Assembly (NCBI GenBank): GCA_964470845.1 | Contig: CAYYEL010000002.1 | Location: 1-64,000, forward strand | Direction of reading: 5' to 3' | DNA from: HGM04593 sp964470845 | Lineage (GTDB): Bacteria > Bacteroidota > Bacteroidia > Bacteroidales > Bacteroidaceae | Length of the DNA stretch: 64,000 nucleotides | In this document: positions 41,155 to 51,194 of the stretch, piece after piece | Layout of the letters: the number at the start of each line of letters is the position of its first letter | How positions within the stretch are numbered: the stretch's first letter is position 1 | Made by a program: the position numbers and the translations under genes | The notes under the pieces: generated by a model | Databases searched by the model: none | What the model was told of the DNA's origin: nothing | The model's input: only the letters and a program-made list of their open reading frames with translations

Positions 41155-44094
41155 ATGAAAAGAAGAGTGTTTCTTTTATTTGTCTTGCTTGGCTGTGTGG
41201 CTATGCAAACTCTGTTTGCACAGAGTTATCTTGTGCGTGGTCGTGTGCTGTCGGGCGAGGACAATGAGCCTCTGGTGGGCGTTGGAGTTATGCAGGAGGG
41301 TACGTCCAATGGTGTCCCCACCGACATTGATGGTCGTTACTCTATTGAAATTAAAGCATCGGGTGAGGCTACGCTTGTATTTACCTATATGGGTTACGTT
41401 ACACAGCGCATTAAGGTAAAGGGTGCCGCTTCGGCGCTTAATGTGGTTATGGAGCCCGAAGCAATCGAGGTTGACGAGGTTGTGGTGGTTGCATACGGTG
41501 TGCGCAAGAAGGGTACAATTTCGGGTTCGGTTTCGACGGTGAAGGCCGATAAGATTGAGAGTGTGCCCACTGTGGGATTCGACCAAGCGTTGCAAGGATT
41601 GACATCGGGAATGACGGTGATTGCAAATTCGGGTGAGCCCAGCAAGCCTGCGGTGTTTCAGATTCGTGGTACAAACTCTATAAACTCGGGTACTGCACCA
41701 CTTTTTATATTGGATGGAGTGCCCATCACAAGCAGCGATTTTAACACTATAAGTCCCAATGATATTGAGTCGATAAATGTGCTCAAGGATGCTTCGTCAA
41801 CATCTATCTATGGTGCTCGTGCTGCCAATGGGGTGGTAGTAATAACCACTAAACGCGGAACATCTACTGATAGGGTGGATGTAACACTGCGTACACAGCA
41901 GGGTTATTCGCAGCTGGCACACGGCAATTGGAATCTTATGAACACCGAGGAACGTATTCTCTTTGAGCAGGAGCTTGGCCTTGACGATGGGCAGGACTAC
42001 GACCTGCTGCGTCTGACTGACATCAATTGGCTCGAAACGGTGTTTAACGACCGCGCCCGCCTGCAAAGCTACGACCTTTCGGTTAACTATGCGTCGGACA
42101 AACTGAATTATTTTGTCTCGGGAGGATTTTTCGACCAAGATGGTATTGCGCAGGGCTCTACGTTCAAACGCTATAATCTGCGTGCCAACAGCGATGTTAA
42201 GACTGCCGATTGGTTAAAAATTGGTACAAACGTGATGCTTACATACGAAGAGGTGCAGCAGGCCGACGATGGTGAATATTCACTGAGCAGTCCCATTTCG
42301 GCGTGTCGTTTTATGCTGCCCTATTGGAATCCTTATCGCGAGGATGGTTCGGTGGCATCGTCGTCGGACGGTAGTTGGACAGGTACTTCGCACAACCCCA
42401 TTGAGTGGATGAATAATAATCCGGTCGTAAATAAGAAATACAAAGCACTGGCTGTTGCATACGCCGAGTTTACTCTTGTGAAGAATCTTACGATAAGCTC
42501 GCGCTTGGGTGTTGACTACACTCACTCTACTGCAAATATGAAATCTTACCCCGGCTTTGTGGGTAACAATGGCATTGGTGCTGCCGGACGCAGCTCGTAC
42601 GATGCAGTGAATCTTACAATTACAAACACTGCAAGCTATAATCTGAAAATAGACCGTCGCCACTCGCTTAATTTTATGTTGGGACAAGAGGGAGTCGATT
42701 ATCGTTCCGAGAGTTTCCAAATTATTACAAGCGGACAGAATAACGACGCTTTTACCTCGCTTGTCTCGGGTACAAGGGCTGTTTCGTGGGCAAATAGTTA
42801 TTCGAGCCACGCGTTCCTCTCGTTCTTTGGTCGTGGTGAGTATAATTACAATGAAAAATATTTTGCCGATTTGTCGTTGCGCACCGACGCCTCGTCCCGA
42901 TTCGGTAAACACGGACGTTGGGCTACTTTCTGGTCGCTGGGCTTTATGTGGAATGTAAGAAAGGAGCGCTTTTTGCAGGGCGCAAGCAGCTGGCTCACAA
43001 ATGCTCAGATTGCACTGAGCACGGGTACATCGGGTAACTCCTCTATTCCCGACTACGATCATTTGGCGCTCGTAGGCAGCGGTGCAAACTATATGGGCAG
43101 TGCCGGAATTGCGGCCATCAGTCAGGGCAACGACAAGCTTGGATGGGAGCAGCTGTGGTCGAATAACCTTGCGATTCATTTGGGATTCTTCGGCCGCGTT
43201 AATCTTGACATAGAGCTTTATCACAAACAGACGAGCAATATGCTTATGCTTGTGCCACAATCTTATGTGAACAATGGATTCGGCACACGTTGGGATAATG
43301 TGGGCGAGATGGTGAACCGAGGCTTTGAAATTTCTTTGAATACCGATATTATCCGCACACGCGATTTTACGTGGAACGTAAATGCCAACGCTTCGTACAA
43401 CAAGAACGAGATTACAGAGCTTTACAACGGCCTCGACGAGTACGAGATTTCAAATACATCCACAAAATTAGTTGTGGGCGAGTCTATCGGACAATTCTAT
43501 ATTAACCGCTACGCGGGTGTAAACCCTGCCAATGGCGATGCTCTGTGGTACACCAAGGATGGCGAAATTACAAATGTGTTCAGTGAGGGTGATAAGGTGT
43601 TGCTCGACAAGAATTATATTGCTCCGTGGCAGGGTGGATTCGGTACTACTCTCTCGTGGAAAGGCCTCAGCCTGAATGCTCATTTCAGTTGGGTGGCCGA
43701 CAGATGGATGTTCAACAACGACCGCTTCTTCGAGGAGAGCAACGGACTTTACACTGCCTACAACCAATCGAAACGTATGCTATACGACCGTTGGAAAGAG
43801 CCGGGCGATGTAACGGATATTCCCCGATACGGTGTTACTCCGCAGATGGACTCGCGCTTCCTCGAAGATGCCTCTTTCTTGCGTCTGAAGAATATTATGC
43901 TCAGCTACACATTCCCGCAGTCTTTGTTGGCCAAGAGCAAGCTGCTCAGCAAGGCTCGTGTATATGTGCAGGCACAGAATCTGTTTACGTGGACAAAATT
44001 CAGTGGCATCGACCCCGAGTCGTCGAGCAACGTCTATAAGGCGCAGTACCCAATGTCGCGTCAATATACTTGTGGATTAGAAATTACATTCTAA
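41155..44094 (+). CDS. SusC/RagA family TonB-linked outer-membrane transporter
   Basis: Large outer-membrane importer that works with the SusD-like lipoprotein encoded next. I place the start at the ATG at 41155 (979 residues); the frame also allows TTG at 41149. Signal peptide (RRVFLLFVLLGCVAMQTLFAQ), carboxypeptidase-regulatory-like domain (VRGRVLSGEDNEPLVGVGV), the TonB-box-like segment EVDEVVVVAYG, plug domain (FDQALQGLTSGMTVIANSGE, then LKDASSTSIYGARAANGVV, the SusC signature) and a barrel ending in YTCGLEITF. It is the first of nine tightly packed genes. Because the downstream genes encode a protease and leucine-rich-repeat proteins and no glycoside hydrolase, the cargo is more likely peptide than glycan, as for RagA of Porphyromonas gingivalis. 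Confidence 0.95.
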   Translation: MKRRVFLLFVLLGCVAMQTLFAQSYLVRGRVLSGEDNEPLVGVGVMQEGTSNGVPTDIDGRYSIEIKASGEATLVFTYMGYVTQRIKVKGAASALNVVMEPEAIEVDEVVVVAYGVRKKGTISGSVSTVKADKIESVPTVGFDQALQGLTSGMTVIANSGEPSKPAVFQIRGTNSINSGTAPLFILDGVPITSSDFNTISPNDIESINVLKDASSTSIYGARAANGVVVITTKRGTSTDRVDVTLRTQQGYSQLAHGNWNLMNTEERILFEQELGLDDGQDYDLLRLTDINWLETVFNDRARLQSYDLSVNYASDKLNYFVSGGFFDQDGIAQGSTFKRYNLRANSDVKTADWLKIGTNVMLTYEEVQQADDGEYSLSSPISACRFMLPYWNPYREDGSVASSSDGSWTGTSHNPIEWMNNNPVVNKKYKALAVAYAEFTLVKNLTISSRLGVDYTHSTANMKSYPGFVGNNGIGAAGRSSYDAVNLTITNTASYNLKIDRRHSLNFMLGQEGVDYRSESFQIITSGQNNDAFTSLVSGTRAVSWANSYSSHAFLSFFGRGEYNYNEKYFADLSLRTDASSRFGKHGRWATFWSLGFMWNVRKERFLQGASSWLTNAQIALSTGTSGNSSIPDYDHLALVGSGANYMGSAGIAAISQGNDKLGWEQLWSNNLAIHLGFFGRVNLDIELYHKQTSNMLMLVPQSYVNNGFGTRWDNVGEMVNRGFEISLNTDIIRTRDFTWNVNANASYNKNEITELYNGLDEYEISNTSTKLVVGESIGQFYINRYAGVNPANGDALWYTKDGEITNVFSEGDKVLLDKNYIAPWQGGFGTTLSWKGLSLNAHFSWVADRWMFNNDRFFEESNGLYTAYNQSKRMLYDRWKEPGDVTDIPRYGVTPQMDSRFLEDASFLRLKNIMLSYTFPQSLLAKSKLLSKARVYVQAQNLFTWTKFSGIDPESSSNVYKAQYPMSRQYTCGLEITF

Positions 44095-44107
44095 AAAAAG
44101 ATGAGCT

Positions 44108-45637
44108 ATGAATAAGATAAAGAATTATATATTGATGCTTGCAGCCTCTGTGTGCATTGTTTCGTGTCTCGATAAATGCCCCGAGGATGCTGTCCTTGAG
44201 AACGAGGCTATTGTTACCGTAGAACAGGCCGACCAAGCAGTGATGGGAATATACTCGGCCTTTTTAAGCCCTGCGCTTTATAGTGGTTATCTGACGCTCT
44301 TGCCCGATATTCAGGCCGACTTTGTATATGCTGTCAATGGTTACACAAATACTTATGGCGACGTGTGGCGCTGGGATATTCTTGCTACTAACGCACAGAT
44401 TGAGGCTGTCTATGGTGCGCTGTACGATGTAATCGGGCGCAGTAACTTTTTGCTCGATAATGCAGCAAGGATTAGAACGACACTCACCGACGACAACCGG
44501 CTCGACCGTCTCGACCAATATTGTGGCGAGGCTTACTTTGCGCGAGCATTGGCCTACACCGAGCTTATAAAGCTCTACTGTAAGGATTATAAGAGCGACG
44601 AGGAGGCAAAAAACACGCTCGGCGTGGTGCTCACCGAGCATTATTACGAAAAACCGCAAATTAAGCGTGCCTCGCTCTACGACTCTTATCAGTTGGTGTT
44701 GAAAGACCTTGACCGTGCCGCCGAGCTTCTTGCTCTTGAGGACGACTACGACCCTACATATTTCGGGCCACTATATAACACAACCTATTTTAATGAATAT
44801 ACAGTGTATGCCTTGCGTGCACGCGTGGCCCTTTATATGAGAGACTATGACGAGGCTATAAAATACTCGTCAAAGGTTATTGAGAGCGGATATTATGCTC
44901 TCTCAAGCGCTTCGCTCGCTTATAGCTCTTCGCAGAGTTATTACGACTATATGTGGACAAGCGACAACTCGACCGAGGTTATCTGGAAGATTGGCTTTAC
45001 AAGTACCAATTATGGTGGTGCTTTGGGAACAATTTTCTTCAACTACGATTATACCTCTTTCAAGCCCGATTATGTACCTGCACAGTGGGTGCTTAATCTG
45101 TACGACAGTAATGACCTTCGTGCACTCAGTTTCTTCCAAACTTATCAGACCGGTTACAGCCACGGCCTTGCTTGGCCTCTGCTTATAAAATATTGGGGTA
45201 ACACCGACCTTTACAACGAAGCTCGTCTGCTCAATGTTTCGATGCCTAAGGTTCTGCGCCTTTCCGAGCAGTATCTGATACGCGCCGAGGCCTATTGCAA
45301 CCTCGAAACACCCAACTACTCGTTGGCGTCAAAGGATATTACAAAATTGCGTGCGGCCCGTTATATGAATTACGGAGGCTCGGCGGCGCTCAACGAGGCA
45401 ACGGCTATGGATGTTATCGAGCAAGAGCGTGTTAAGGAACTTTATATGGAGGGCTTCCGTCTCACCGACCTCAAACGCTGGGGTAAGGGCTTTGAGCGCG
45501 AGCCGCAGAGCCAGTCGTTATCCAACGGCAGCAGTCTGAAAATTGAGGCGGATAATCCTCTATTTGTGTGGCCTATTCCTCAGCACGAGCTTGAGTCGCC
45601 CGATGCTGACATTGAGCCCAACGACAGCAATAAATAA
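44108..45637 (+). CDS. SusD/RagB family substrate-binding surface lipoprotein
   Basis: Forms the lid over the SusC-like barrel and delivers the ligand. The 509-residue protein has a lipoprotein signal (IVSCLDKCPE), the SusD N-terminal block (VEQADQAVMGIYSAFLSP), TPR-like helices (YFARALAYTELIKLYCKDY, then YDEAIKYSSKVIESGYYAL) and the C-terminal RagB/SusD signature (EQYLIRAEAYCNLETP, IEQERVKELYMEGFRLTDLK, then RWG, and the final FVWPIPQHEL). It begins 13 bases after the SusC gene. The ligand cannot be read from sequence. Confidence 0.95.
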   Translation: MNKIKNYILMLAASVCIVSCLDKCPEDAVLENEAIVTVEQADQAVMGIYSAFLSPALYSGYLTLLPDIQADFVYAVNGYTNTYGDVWRWDILATNAQIEAVYGALYDVIGRSNFLLDNAARIRTTLTDDNRLDRLDQYCGEAYFARALAYTELIKLYCKDYKSDEEAKNTLGVVLTEHYYEKPQIKRASLYDSYQLVLKDLDRAAELLALEDDYDPTYFGPLYNTTYFNEYTVYALRARVALYMRDYDEAIKYSSKVIESGYYALSSASLAYSSSQSYYDYMWTSDNSTEVIWKIGFTSTNYGGALGTIFFNYDYTSFKPDYVPAQWVLNLYDSNDLRALSFFQTYQTGYSHGLAWPLLIKYWGNTDLYNEARLLNVSMPKVLRLSEQYLIRAEAYCNLETPNYSLASKDITKLRAARYMNYGGSAALNEATAMDVIEQERVKELYMEGFRLTDLKRWGKGFEREPQSQSLSNGSSLKIEADNPLFVWPIPQHELESPDADIEPNDSNK

Positions 45638-45661
45638 ACAGGAACAATAGAATAATACTAT

Positions 45662-46558
45662 ATGAAGAAGATAATAACGAAATTGTGTGCTGTTGCAGCG
45701 TTGCTCATCTCGGTGGCAGCCTGCGATGCAGAATATACAACATACAGCGGCCCCGACTATGTGATGTTCTCTGACACAATGTATGTGTTCCCGGTACAGA
45801 ACAGTGAGGAGTATTTTGAAATTCCTGTCGCTGCAACACAGACGTGTGGCTACGACCGCACCGTGGCCGTCGAGATTGTCGAAAAGGCTACAAATGCCAT
45901 CGAAGGCCGACATTTTACCCTTGAGCAGAATACTGTTACCATCAAGGCCGGCGAGCGTGTGGGAATGTTACGTATGCGCGGATTCCACGAGAATATAGAT
46001 GTTTACGACTCGTTGGGCGTTACTCTTAATCTGCTCGTTGACAAGGATAGCGAGTGGGGTCTTTATGGCACACGTGCACAAGTAGAGCTGCGCAAGGCCT
46101 GCCCATTCGACATAAACGCATTTACAGGCTACTGTGTTGTGTCATCTACCTACATTATGAATTATATGACAAATATAGATATGCGCCTTATTCGTAGCGA
46201 GGTTGACCCCGAACGCGAGAACACCATAATAATGCGCAACTATTTTTACGATGGTTACGACCTTAGAATTGAATTTGAGACGGATGATATTCTGAATCCG
46301 CTCATCAAAATGGACGACCAAAAATTTGCAGCCACAGCCGAGGCTTTCAGTACAATCTATGGCGATGGGTATATTATGGCACGCAACGCTCCCGAATATA
46401 CATCGTATTACAGCAGTTGCGAGAAATTTATCTTCCAATATATGACACTCTATGTGCCGGGAATGGCCGAGGGTAGCAATGTGGTAGGTACTTTTATAAA
46501 CGCTGTCGAGTGGATAAGCGACGATGAGGCTGCCAAGCTCATTGAGCAGGGGTATTGA
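45662..46558 (+). CDS. Lipoprotein, DUF4984/DUF4843-like, in the SusC/D operon
   Basis: A 298-residue lipoprotein (lipobox VAAC) with an N-terminal stretch typical of SusD-associated proteins (TYSGPDYVMFSDTMYVFPVQ) and a Calx-beta-like fold suggested by AIEGRHFTLEQNTVTIKAGE. I place it in the DUF4984/DUF4843 group from memory, without a search. Such proteins probably sit on the cell surface with the SusCD complex. No catalytic motif is visible. Spacing to SusD is 24 bases. Confidence 0.72.
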   Translation: MKKIITKLCAVAALLISVAACDAEYTTYSGPDYVMFSDTMYVFPVQNSEEYFEIPVAATQTCGYDRTVAVEIVEKATNAIEGRHFTLEQNTVTIKAGERVGMLRMRGFHENIDVYDSLGVTLNLLVDKDSEWGLYGTRAQVELRKACPFDINAFTGYCVVSSTYIMNYMTNIDMRLIRSEVDPERENTIIMRNYFYDGYDLRIEFETDDILNPLIKMDDQKFAATAEAFSTIYGDGYIMARNAPEYTSYYSSCEKFIFQYMTLYVPGMAEGSNVVGTFINAVEWISDDEAAKLIEQGY

Positions 46559-46601
46559 TTGTTTTTCGGTTGCTTGATTTCTAAAAAAAAGTATAAAAAC
46601 A

Positions 46602-48512
46602 ATGTATATGAAAAGATTTAAAGAGTGGACGCTTGTCTCTTTGATGCTGGTTGCCGCTGTTGCCTTTGCAGCCTGCTCGGACGACGACAAGGAGGCGCTT
46701 GAGCCTTTAACGCCCATCTTCGATAAGCCTCTTGAGTTGCAGTGCAAGGAGGGAGGGCTTGAGAAAATTGATTTTAATTCGGTATCGGCGTGGAGCATTG
46801 CATCGGACGCTATATGGTGCACGCTCTCGACCGACGGTGTAACCTTTGCTCACGATATTATGGGCAGTGCAGGCGAGGCTGCAATCTACATAAAGATAGG
46901 CGGCGAGGCACAACAGTTTACTCAGAGTGTGGCAACGCTTACAATGATGCGTCGTGGCGTCAAGGAGACAATTGCGACCATCTATCGCAGCCCTATGGAT
47001 TACACTCTGCGTGTTGTGGGTGCCGATGGCGAGGAGTACAATTCAATAGCACTCTCGTCCAACGGTGTACTTGAATTTTCGGTCGAGGCTAATTTCGATT
47101 TTGGAGTTTCGGAAAAACCTCTTTGGATAGATGAATTCAGCGTAACAACCGATGAGAATAATGCTCGTCGTCGCACATTCCGTGTGAGTGTGAGTGAGAG
47201 TTTCGAGCCTGTACCTTGTAAGGATGTAATCACATTCTTCAACAGCGACAGCACTGCAACATTCCCCTACGATATTACCTATACGGGAATGGACGCCAAG
47301 AGAATAAAAATAGATGGCGAGAATCCTTGGGGCTGGAATCTTTCGGCCGACGGTATGTTGTTCAGTACCGTGAATGCAATGTCGGGCGATTCGCTGTTTT
47401 ACAACGGCTCTGTGCCCTACAAGGTAACGACACTCAACTACGACAATCGCTATTTGTGCCTGAGCGAGGGCGAGGATAGCACACTGTACCTTATGCAGCC
47501 CGAGGATAGTTGGTTGATGGTCTCTGTTGCTCCCGAGGATGCTTCACAGGTGAGTATCAGTGGTGCTCCCTTTCCTGCCGAGACCGAGGGACAGCGTAAA
47601 GGTTATGTGGTTGCAGTGCCTGCTGCCACATACGATAGTATAATGGCTCTTTATAACAGCCTTAAAGATGTCTCTTTCATCGACTCAATATATAACAATG
47701 TAATGATAGAGGTAACACAGGTGAGCGACTATGTAGATACAAGCAAGGGCTTTACAGTGATGCAGAGTATGATTACCGAGCTCGATTGTTTCGAGGAGAG
47801 CAACCCTGATATGCTGTCGATGCTTAAAGAGAAATTCGACCTCGATAAAGTTTATTCTGTGCAGGCCGACGCCGGCGTATATTTGCAGGTGTTCCCTCAC
47901 CTGAGGGAGTCTCATTGGGAGGCGTGGAGTAAAGAGGCTACATTAGTTCTCGACGCTGATGGTAACGCACTCTCTTGGGAGGATGTCAACCTTGAAATTG
48001 CAATGGATGCCGAGGACAATTATTATATCTCGCTCAAGAGCCTGACCGAGCCCATTGTGCTTGTTCTGCGTGGGGTAAATGGTAAATATCTGAAGGCGCT
48101 TGTGATAAAGTCGGATATTACCCTCGACCCGGGTACAGGATTCGATATTCTTTATATGATGATTCAGAAAGTCTCTTGTTCGCTTGAGACTGATATGGAG
48201 CTTGCCGCATATATCATCGAACGCTTCGGAACAAAAGAAATTTATACTGTAAGCTCACGTGTGGGACGTGTGTTGCAGGTATTCCCCCATTTAACCGACG
48301 ATGTGTGGGAGGGTGGAAGCATCGACGCTATCTGCATAGTAGATACCGAGGGTAACGATATTCCGCTTAAAGATGTCTCGTACGAGGTGGCTATGAACGA
48401 CGAGGAGGCCTACTACGCAAGCGTAAAGGTAAAAAAGACACCTTATATAGTGGTATTCCTCTCGCGCGACGGTAAAGGATTAAAAGCGTTGGTTGTAAGG
48501 CCGCAGAGTTAA
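46602..48512 (+). CDS. Large lipoprotein of unknown function in the SusC/D operon
   Basis: A 636-residue lipoprotein. MYMKRFKEWTLVS is followed by a lipobox (FAAC) and an acidic stretch (SDDDKEALEP). The start may be the second Met (46608). The C-terminal half contains two similar blocks of about 120 residues: TSKGFTVMQSMITELDCFEE...VYSVQADAGVYLQVFPHL and DPGTGFDILYMMIQKVSCSL...IYTVSSRVGRVLQVFPHL, each ending in a segment like EVAMNDEEAYYASVKV. This internal duplication suggests two binding domains. I recall a DUF5003-type family in such operons but cannot confirm the name. Spacing to the previous gene is 43 bases. Confidence 0.7.
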   Translation: MYMKRFKEWTLVSLMLVAAVAFAACSDDDKEALEPLTPIFDKPLELQCKEGGLEKIDFNSVSAWSIASDAIWCTLSTDGVTFAHDIMGSAGEAAIYIKIGGEAQQFTQSVATLTMMRRGVKETIATIYRSPMDYTLRVVGADGEEYNSIALSSNGVLEFSVEANFDFGVSEKPLWIDEFSVTTDENNARRRTFRVSVSESFEPVPCKDVITFFNSDSTATFPYDITYTGMDAKRIKIDGENPWGWNLSADGMLFSTVNAMSGDSLFYNGSVPYKVTTLNYDNRYLCLSEGEDSTLYLMQPEDSWLMVSVAPEDASQVSISGAPFPAETEGQRKGYVVAVPAATYDSIMALYNSLKDVSFIDSIYNNVMIEVTQVSDYVDTSKGFTVMQSMITELDCFEESNPDMLSMLKEKFDLDKVYSVQADAGVYLQVFPHLRESHWEAWSKEATLVLDADGNALSWEDVNLEIAMDAEDNYYISLKSLTEPIVLVLRGVNGKYLKALVIKSDITLDPGTGFDILYMMIQKVSCSLETDMELAAYIIERFGTKEIYTVSSRVGRVLQVFPHLTDDVWEGGSIDAICIVDTEGNDIPLKDVSYEVAMNDEEAYYASVKVKKTPYIVVFLSRDGKGLKALVVRPQS

Positions 48513-48533
48513 TTGTTGTAAAAAACTATCAAG

Positions 48534-51176
48534 ATGAAGCACTTTAAAATATATATGTGTATGCTTGCAGCCTTGTTGGCAATGGGGCTTGCAGGATGCT
48601 CCGAGGATGATGATAAGACAGCCTTGCAGCAGTATGGTTATGCGCAATTCAAATTGTTGAAAGAGGCGTCGTACAGTCGTGCGTCGGCTCCTCTCGACAA
48701 ACTCTCCGATGCGCATAAGGTAAAGGTGGTTATGCAGTATGGCGGCTCTACAATAGAGCAGACGCTGCTGCTCGATGCTTATAATGCCGAAAATGCCGAG
48801 TTTGGATTAAGAAGCGAGAAGATTGAGCTTCTGGCTGGTGAATATACCATTATAGGATATTATTTGTATGGCAAGCTCGACGAGGTACTTCTATCGGGCA
48901 GTGTCGAGGATAACACTTTCGAGGTGGTTGCCGGCGGTCTTACAGTGAAAGATATTCCCGTAGATGTTATTGCACGGGGAATGGCCTCTTTCCGTTTGGT
49001 TAAAAGACTGCCACAGACGCGTGCATCGGAGTACGAGGCTTATCCTTTTGCAAACATCAAAATGGTGGATATTAACATTAAGAATGTCTTTACAAAGGAG
49101 ATTACCTCAATAAATAAAATACCGGTTGAATATACCGAGGATTTTCACGATGGCTCGGCCGATGAGGTTCTGTATCCCGGAAAGAATGCCTCTACCTCAT
49201 ACGGAGTGTGCGATACGGTTGTGTGGATTCAGGCGGGTACATACGAGGTAAGCAGTTACGTAACATATTCCGATAAAAAGGGAAAAAATATACTCGAAAT
49301 TGCAATGGTCGAGGATGCGCCCGCATTTACCGTGCACGATAATGTAGAGACACAGAATGTGCCGGTTCCGGTGAGCATAAGCGAGACTGCCGAGTATCTT
49401 AAGGATTATATTGCTTTGCGCGAAATATGGGAGGCTCTCGATGGTGTAAATTGGAAATACAAAGGACAGGAGCTTACTCCCGGAAGTAATTGGAATTTTA
49501 ATAGCGATATTGATATGTGGGGCTATCAGCCGGGTGTGCAATTGCACGCCAATGGTCGTGTGGCAACAATTTCTATCGCAGGAATGGGAGCAAAGGGTGT
49601 TGTTCCCGATGCAATCGGACAGCTCACCGAGCTTGTTATTCTATCGTTGGGCACACACTCCGAGCTTATAGGCGGCCATCTGTTCCGGGATGTATCGCCT
49701 GCGATGAGCGAGGAGCAGAAAAGAGCTATGCGTTACGACTACGAGAAAAATTTTCTTGAGCGTGATTTTCGTTTAGGATTATCGGCCGATTGGATAAAGA
49801 CCATTGAGGCCGATGCTTCGGCCGAGCCCATTGTAAAGGGTATCTCACTCAAGCATATTCAATTTGGCGACCTTACCAACGGAATTACGGGCATATCGCG
49901 TGCAATGATGCGTCTTAAGAATCTTGAACAATTTTATATTGCCAATTCGCCCATCACACACGAGGAGTTTTTCCGTGATATTGAGCTCTCATCGCCCTTT
50001 TATGCCGAGAAGGACACGCTCTCGTGGAGTAATATGACGGCACTCACCGACCTTGAGATTTATAATTGTCGCAACCTTAAGGCGCTACCCGTTGAGATGC
50101 TCTCGCAGTTGCCCGAGCTCATTCAGCTTAATGTTGCCTGCAATAAGGGAATCTCGGGCGAGCAGTTGAAGGCCGATTGGGAGGCTATCATCGACGGTGC
50201 TCCCTGTGCAACGCTGCAAATTCTATATATGGGCTACAATAATCTGAAGGAATTCCCCGCACACGAGCAACTGAAGAGGATGGTGAAGCTGGGAATGCTC
50301 GATTGTGCAAGCAATCAGGTTGAGAAGCTGCACCCCTTTGGTAAGGATATTCAGTTGGCCAAAATATACCTCGATAATAACAAAATTACCGAAATTCCTT
50401 GTGCCGAGGATGGTTACTTCTGTGGATTCTCGCAACTTGAGAGTTTTACTTGCAGCAACAACCGTTTGACGTTGTTCCCCGACATTTTCAATGCAAAGTC
50501 GGTGTATATTATTCCCTCGATTGACTTTTCGTACAATCTTATCGAGGGCTTCGAGAATGGCGAGAATTTCCGTGGTGTGAACGTAAACGAGGTTAATCTG
50601 TCGAATAACCGCTTAGAGACTTTCCCGGGAATACTTTTTAAGAAAAACTCACCGATAACCTATCTTGTGCTTGCCGGGAACGGTATGAAGCACATTCCCG
50701 ACGGCTCGATGAAGGGCGAGAATTCTTATATGCTCGAAGCTATCGACCTTAGCTATAATCATCTGACGGAACTTTCAGACGATTTTCACGCTGTGCGCTT
50801 GCCCTATCTTATGGGTATCGACCTCAGCTACAATCGTTTCGAGGAGTTTCCTGTGTCGCCATTGGGCATAAGCACTTTGCAGCGTTTCATTATACGCCAT
50901 CAGCGCGACGAGAATGGTAATCGCTGTTTGCGCGAGTGGCCCACGGGGCTTTATCGCTGTCCTTCGTTGGCGTTCTTTTTGATAGGTTCTAACGACCTTA
51001 GGAAGATAGAGGATACTCTCTCGCCCTACATCTATTACTTTGAAATTGCCGATAATCCTAATATCTCAATTGATGTAAGCTCTTTGTGTCCTTATATCGA
51101 GGCGGGAGTTTATATGCTCATCTACGATAAGACACAGGATATTCGTGGTTGCGAGGCTCTGAACATTCAAAATTGA
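48534..51176 (+). CDS. Leucine-rich-repeat surface lipoprotein (DUF4458-like N-terminus)
   Basis: An 880-residue lipoprotein with lipobox LAGC followed by SEDDDK. Residues about 30-280 form two beta-rich modules of the kind labelled DUF4458 (name from memory). From about 290 onward is a leucine-rich-repeat region that begins with the plant-like cap (LREIWEALDGVNWKYKGQEL, GRVATISIAGMGAKGVVPDA) and continues with repeats such as LEIYNCRNLKALPVEMLSQL, LSNNRLETFPGIL, LSYNHLTELSDDF and LSYNRFEEFPVSP. LRR surfaces bind proteins, so this is a candidate docking protein for the substrate of the neighbouring protease or for a host surface. Confidence 0.86.
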   Translation: MKHFKIYMCMLAALLAMGLAGCSEDDDKTALQQYGYAQFKLLKEASYSRASAPLDKLSDAHKVKVVMQYGGSTIEQTLLLDAYNAENAEFGLRSEKIELLAGEYTIIGYYLYGKLDEVLLSGSVEDNTFEVVAGGLTVKDIPVDVIARGMASFRLVKRLPQTRASEYEAYPFANIKMVDINIKNVFTKEITSINKIPVEYTEDFHDGSADEVLYPGKNASTSYGVCDTVVWIQAGTYEVSSYVTYSDKKGKNILEIAMVEDAPAFTVHDNVETQNVPVPVSISETAEYLKDYIALREIWEALDGVNWKYKGQELTPGSNWNFNSDIDMWGYQPGVQLHANGRVATISIAGMGAKGVVPDAIGQLTELVILSLGTHSELIGGHLFRDVSPAMSEEQKRAMRYDYEKNFLERDFRLGLSADWIKTIEADASAEPIVKGISLKHIQFGDLTNGITGISRAMMRLKNLEQFYIANSPITHEEFFRDIELSSPFYAEKDTLSWSNMTALTDLEIYNCRNLKALPVEMLSQLPELIQLNVACNKGISGEQLKADWEAIIDGAPCATLQILYMGYNNLKEFPAHEQLKRMVKLGMLDCASNQVEKLHPFGKDIQLAKIYLDNNKITEIPCAEDGYFCGFSQLESFTCSNNRLTLFPDIFNAKSVYIIPSIDFSYNLIEGFENGENFRGVNVNEVNLSNNRLETFPGILFKKNSPITYLVLAGNGMKHIPDGSMKGENSYMLEAIDLSYNHLTELSDDFHAVRLPYLMGIDLSYNRFEEFPVSPLGISTLQRFIIRHQRDENGNRCLREWPTGLYRCPSLAFFLIGSNDLRKIEDTLSPYIYYFEIADNPNISIDVSSLCPYIEAGVYMLIYDKTQDIRGCEALNIQN

Positions 51177-51194
51177 TAAAGCTGGCTCTGATAT

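Noticed and set aside
42280..43260. 326-codon open frame antisense to the SusC gene
   Set aside because: No family motif or promoter; the SusC frame on the other strand is certain.
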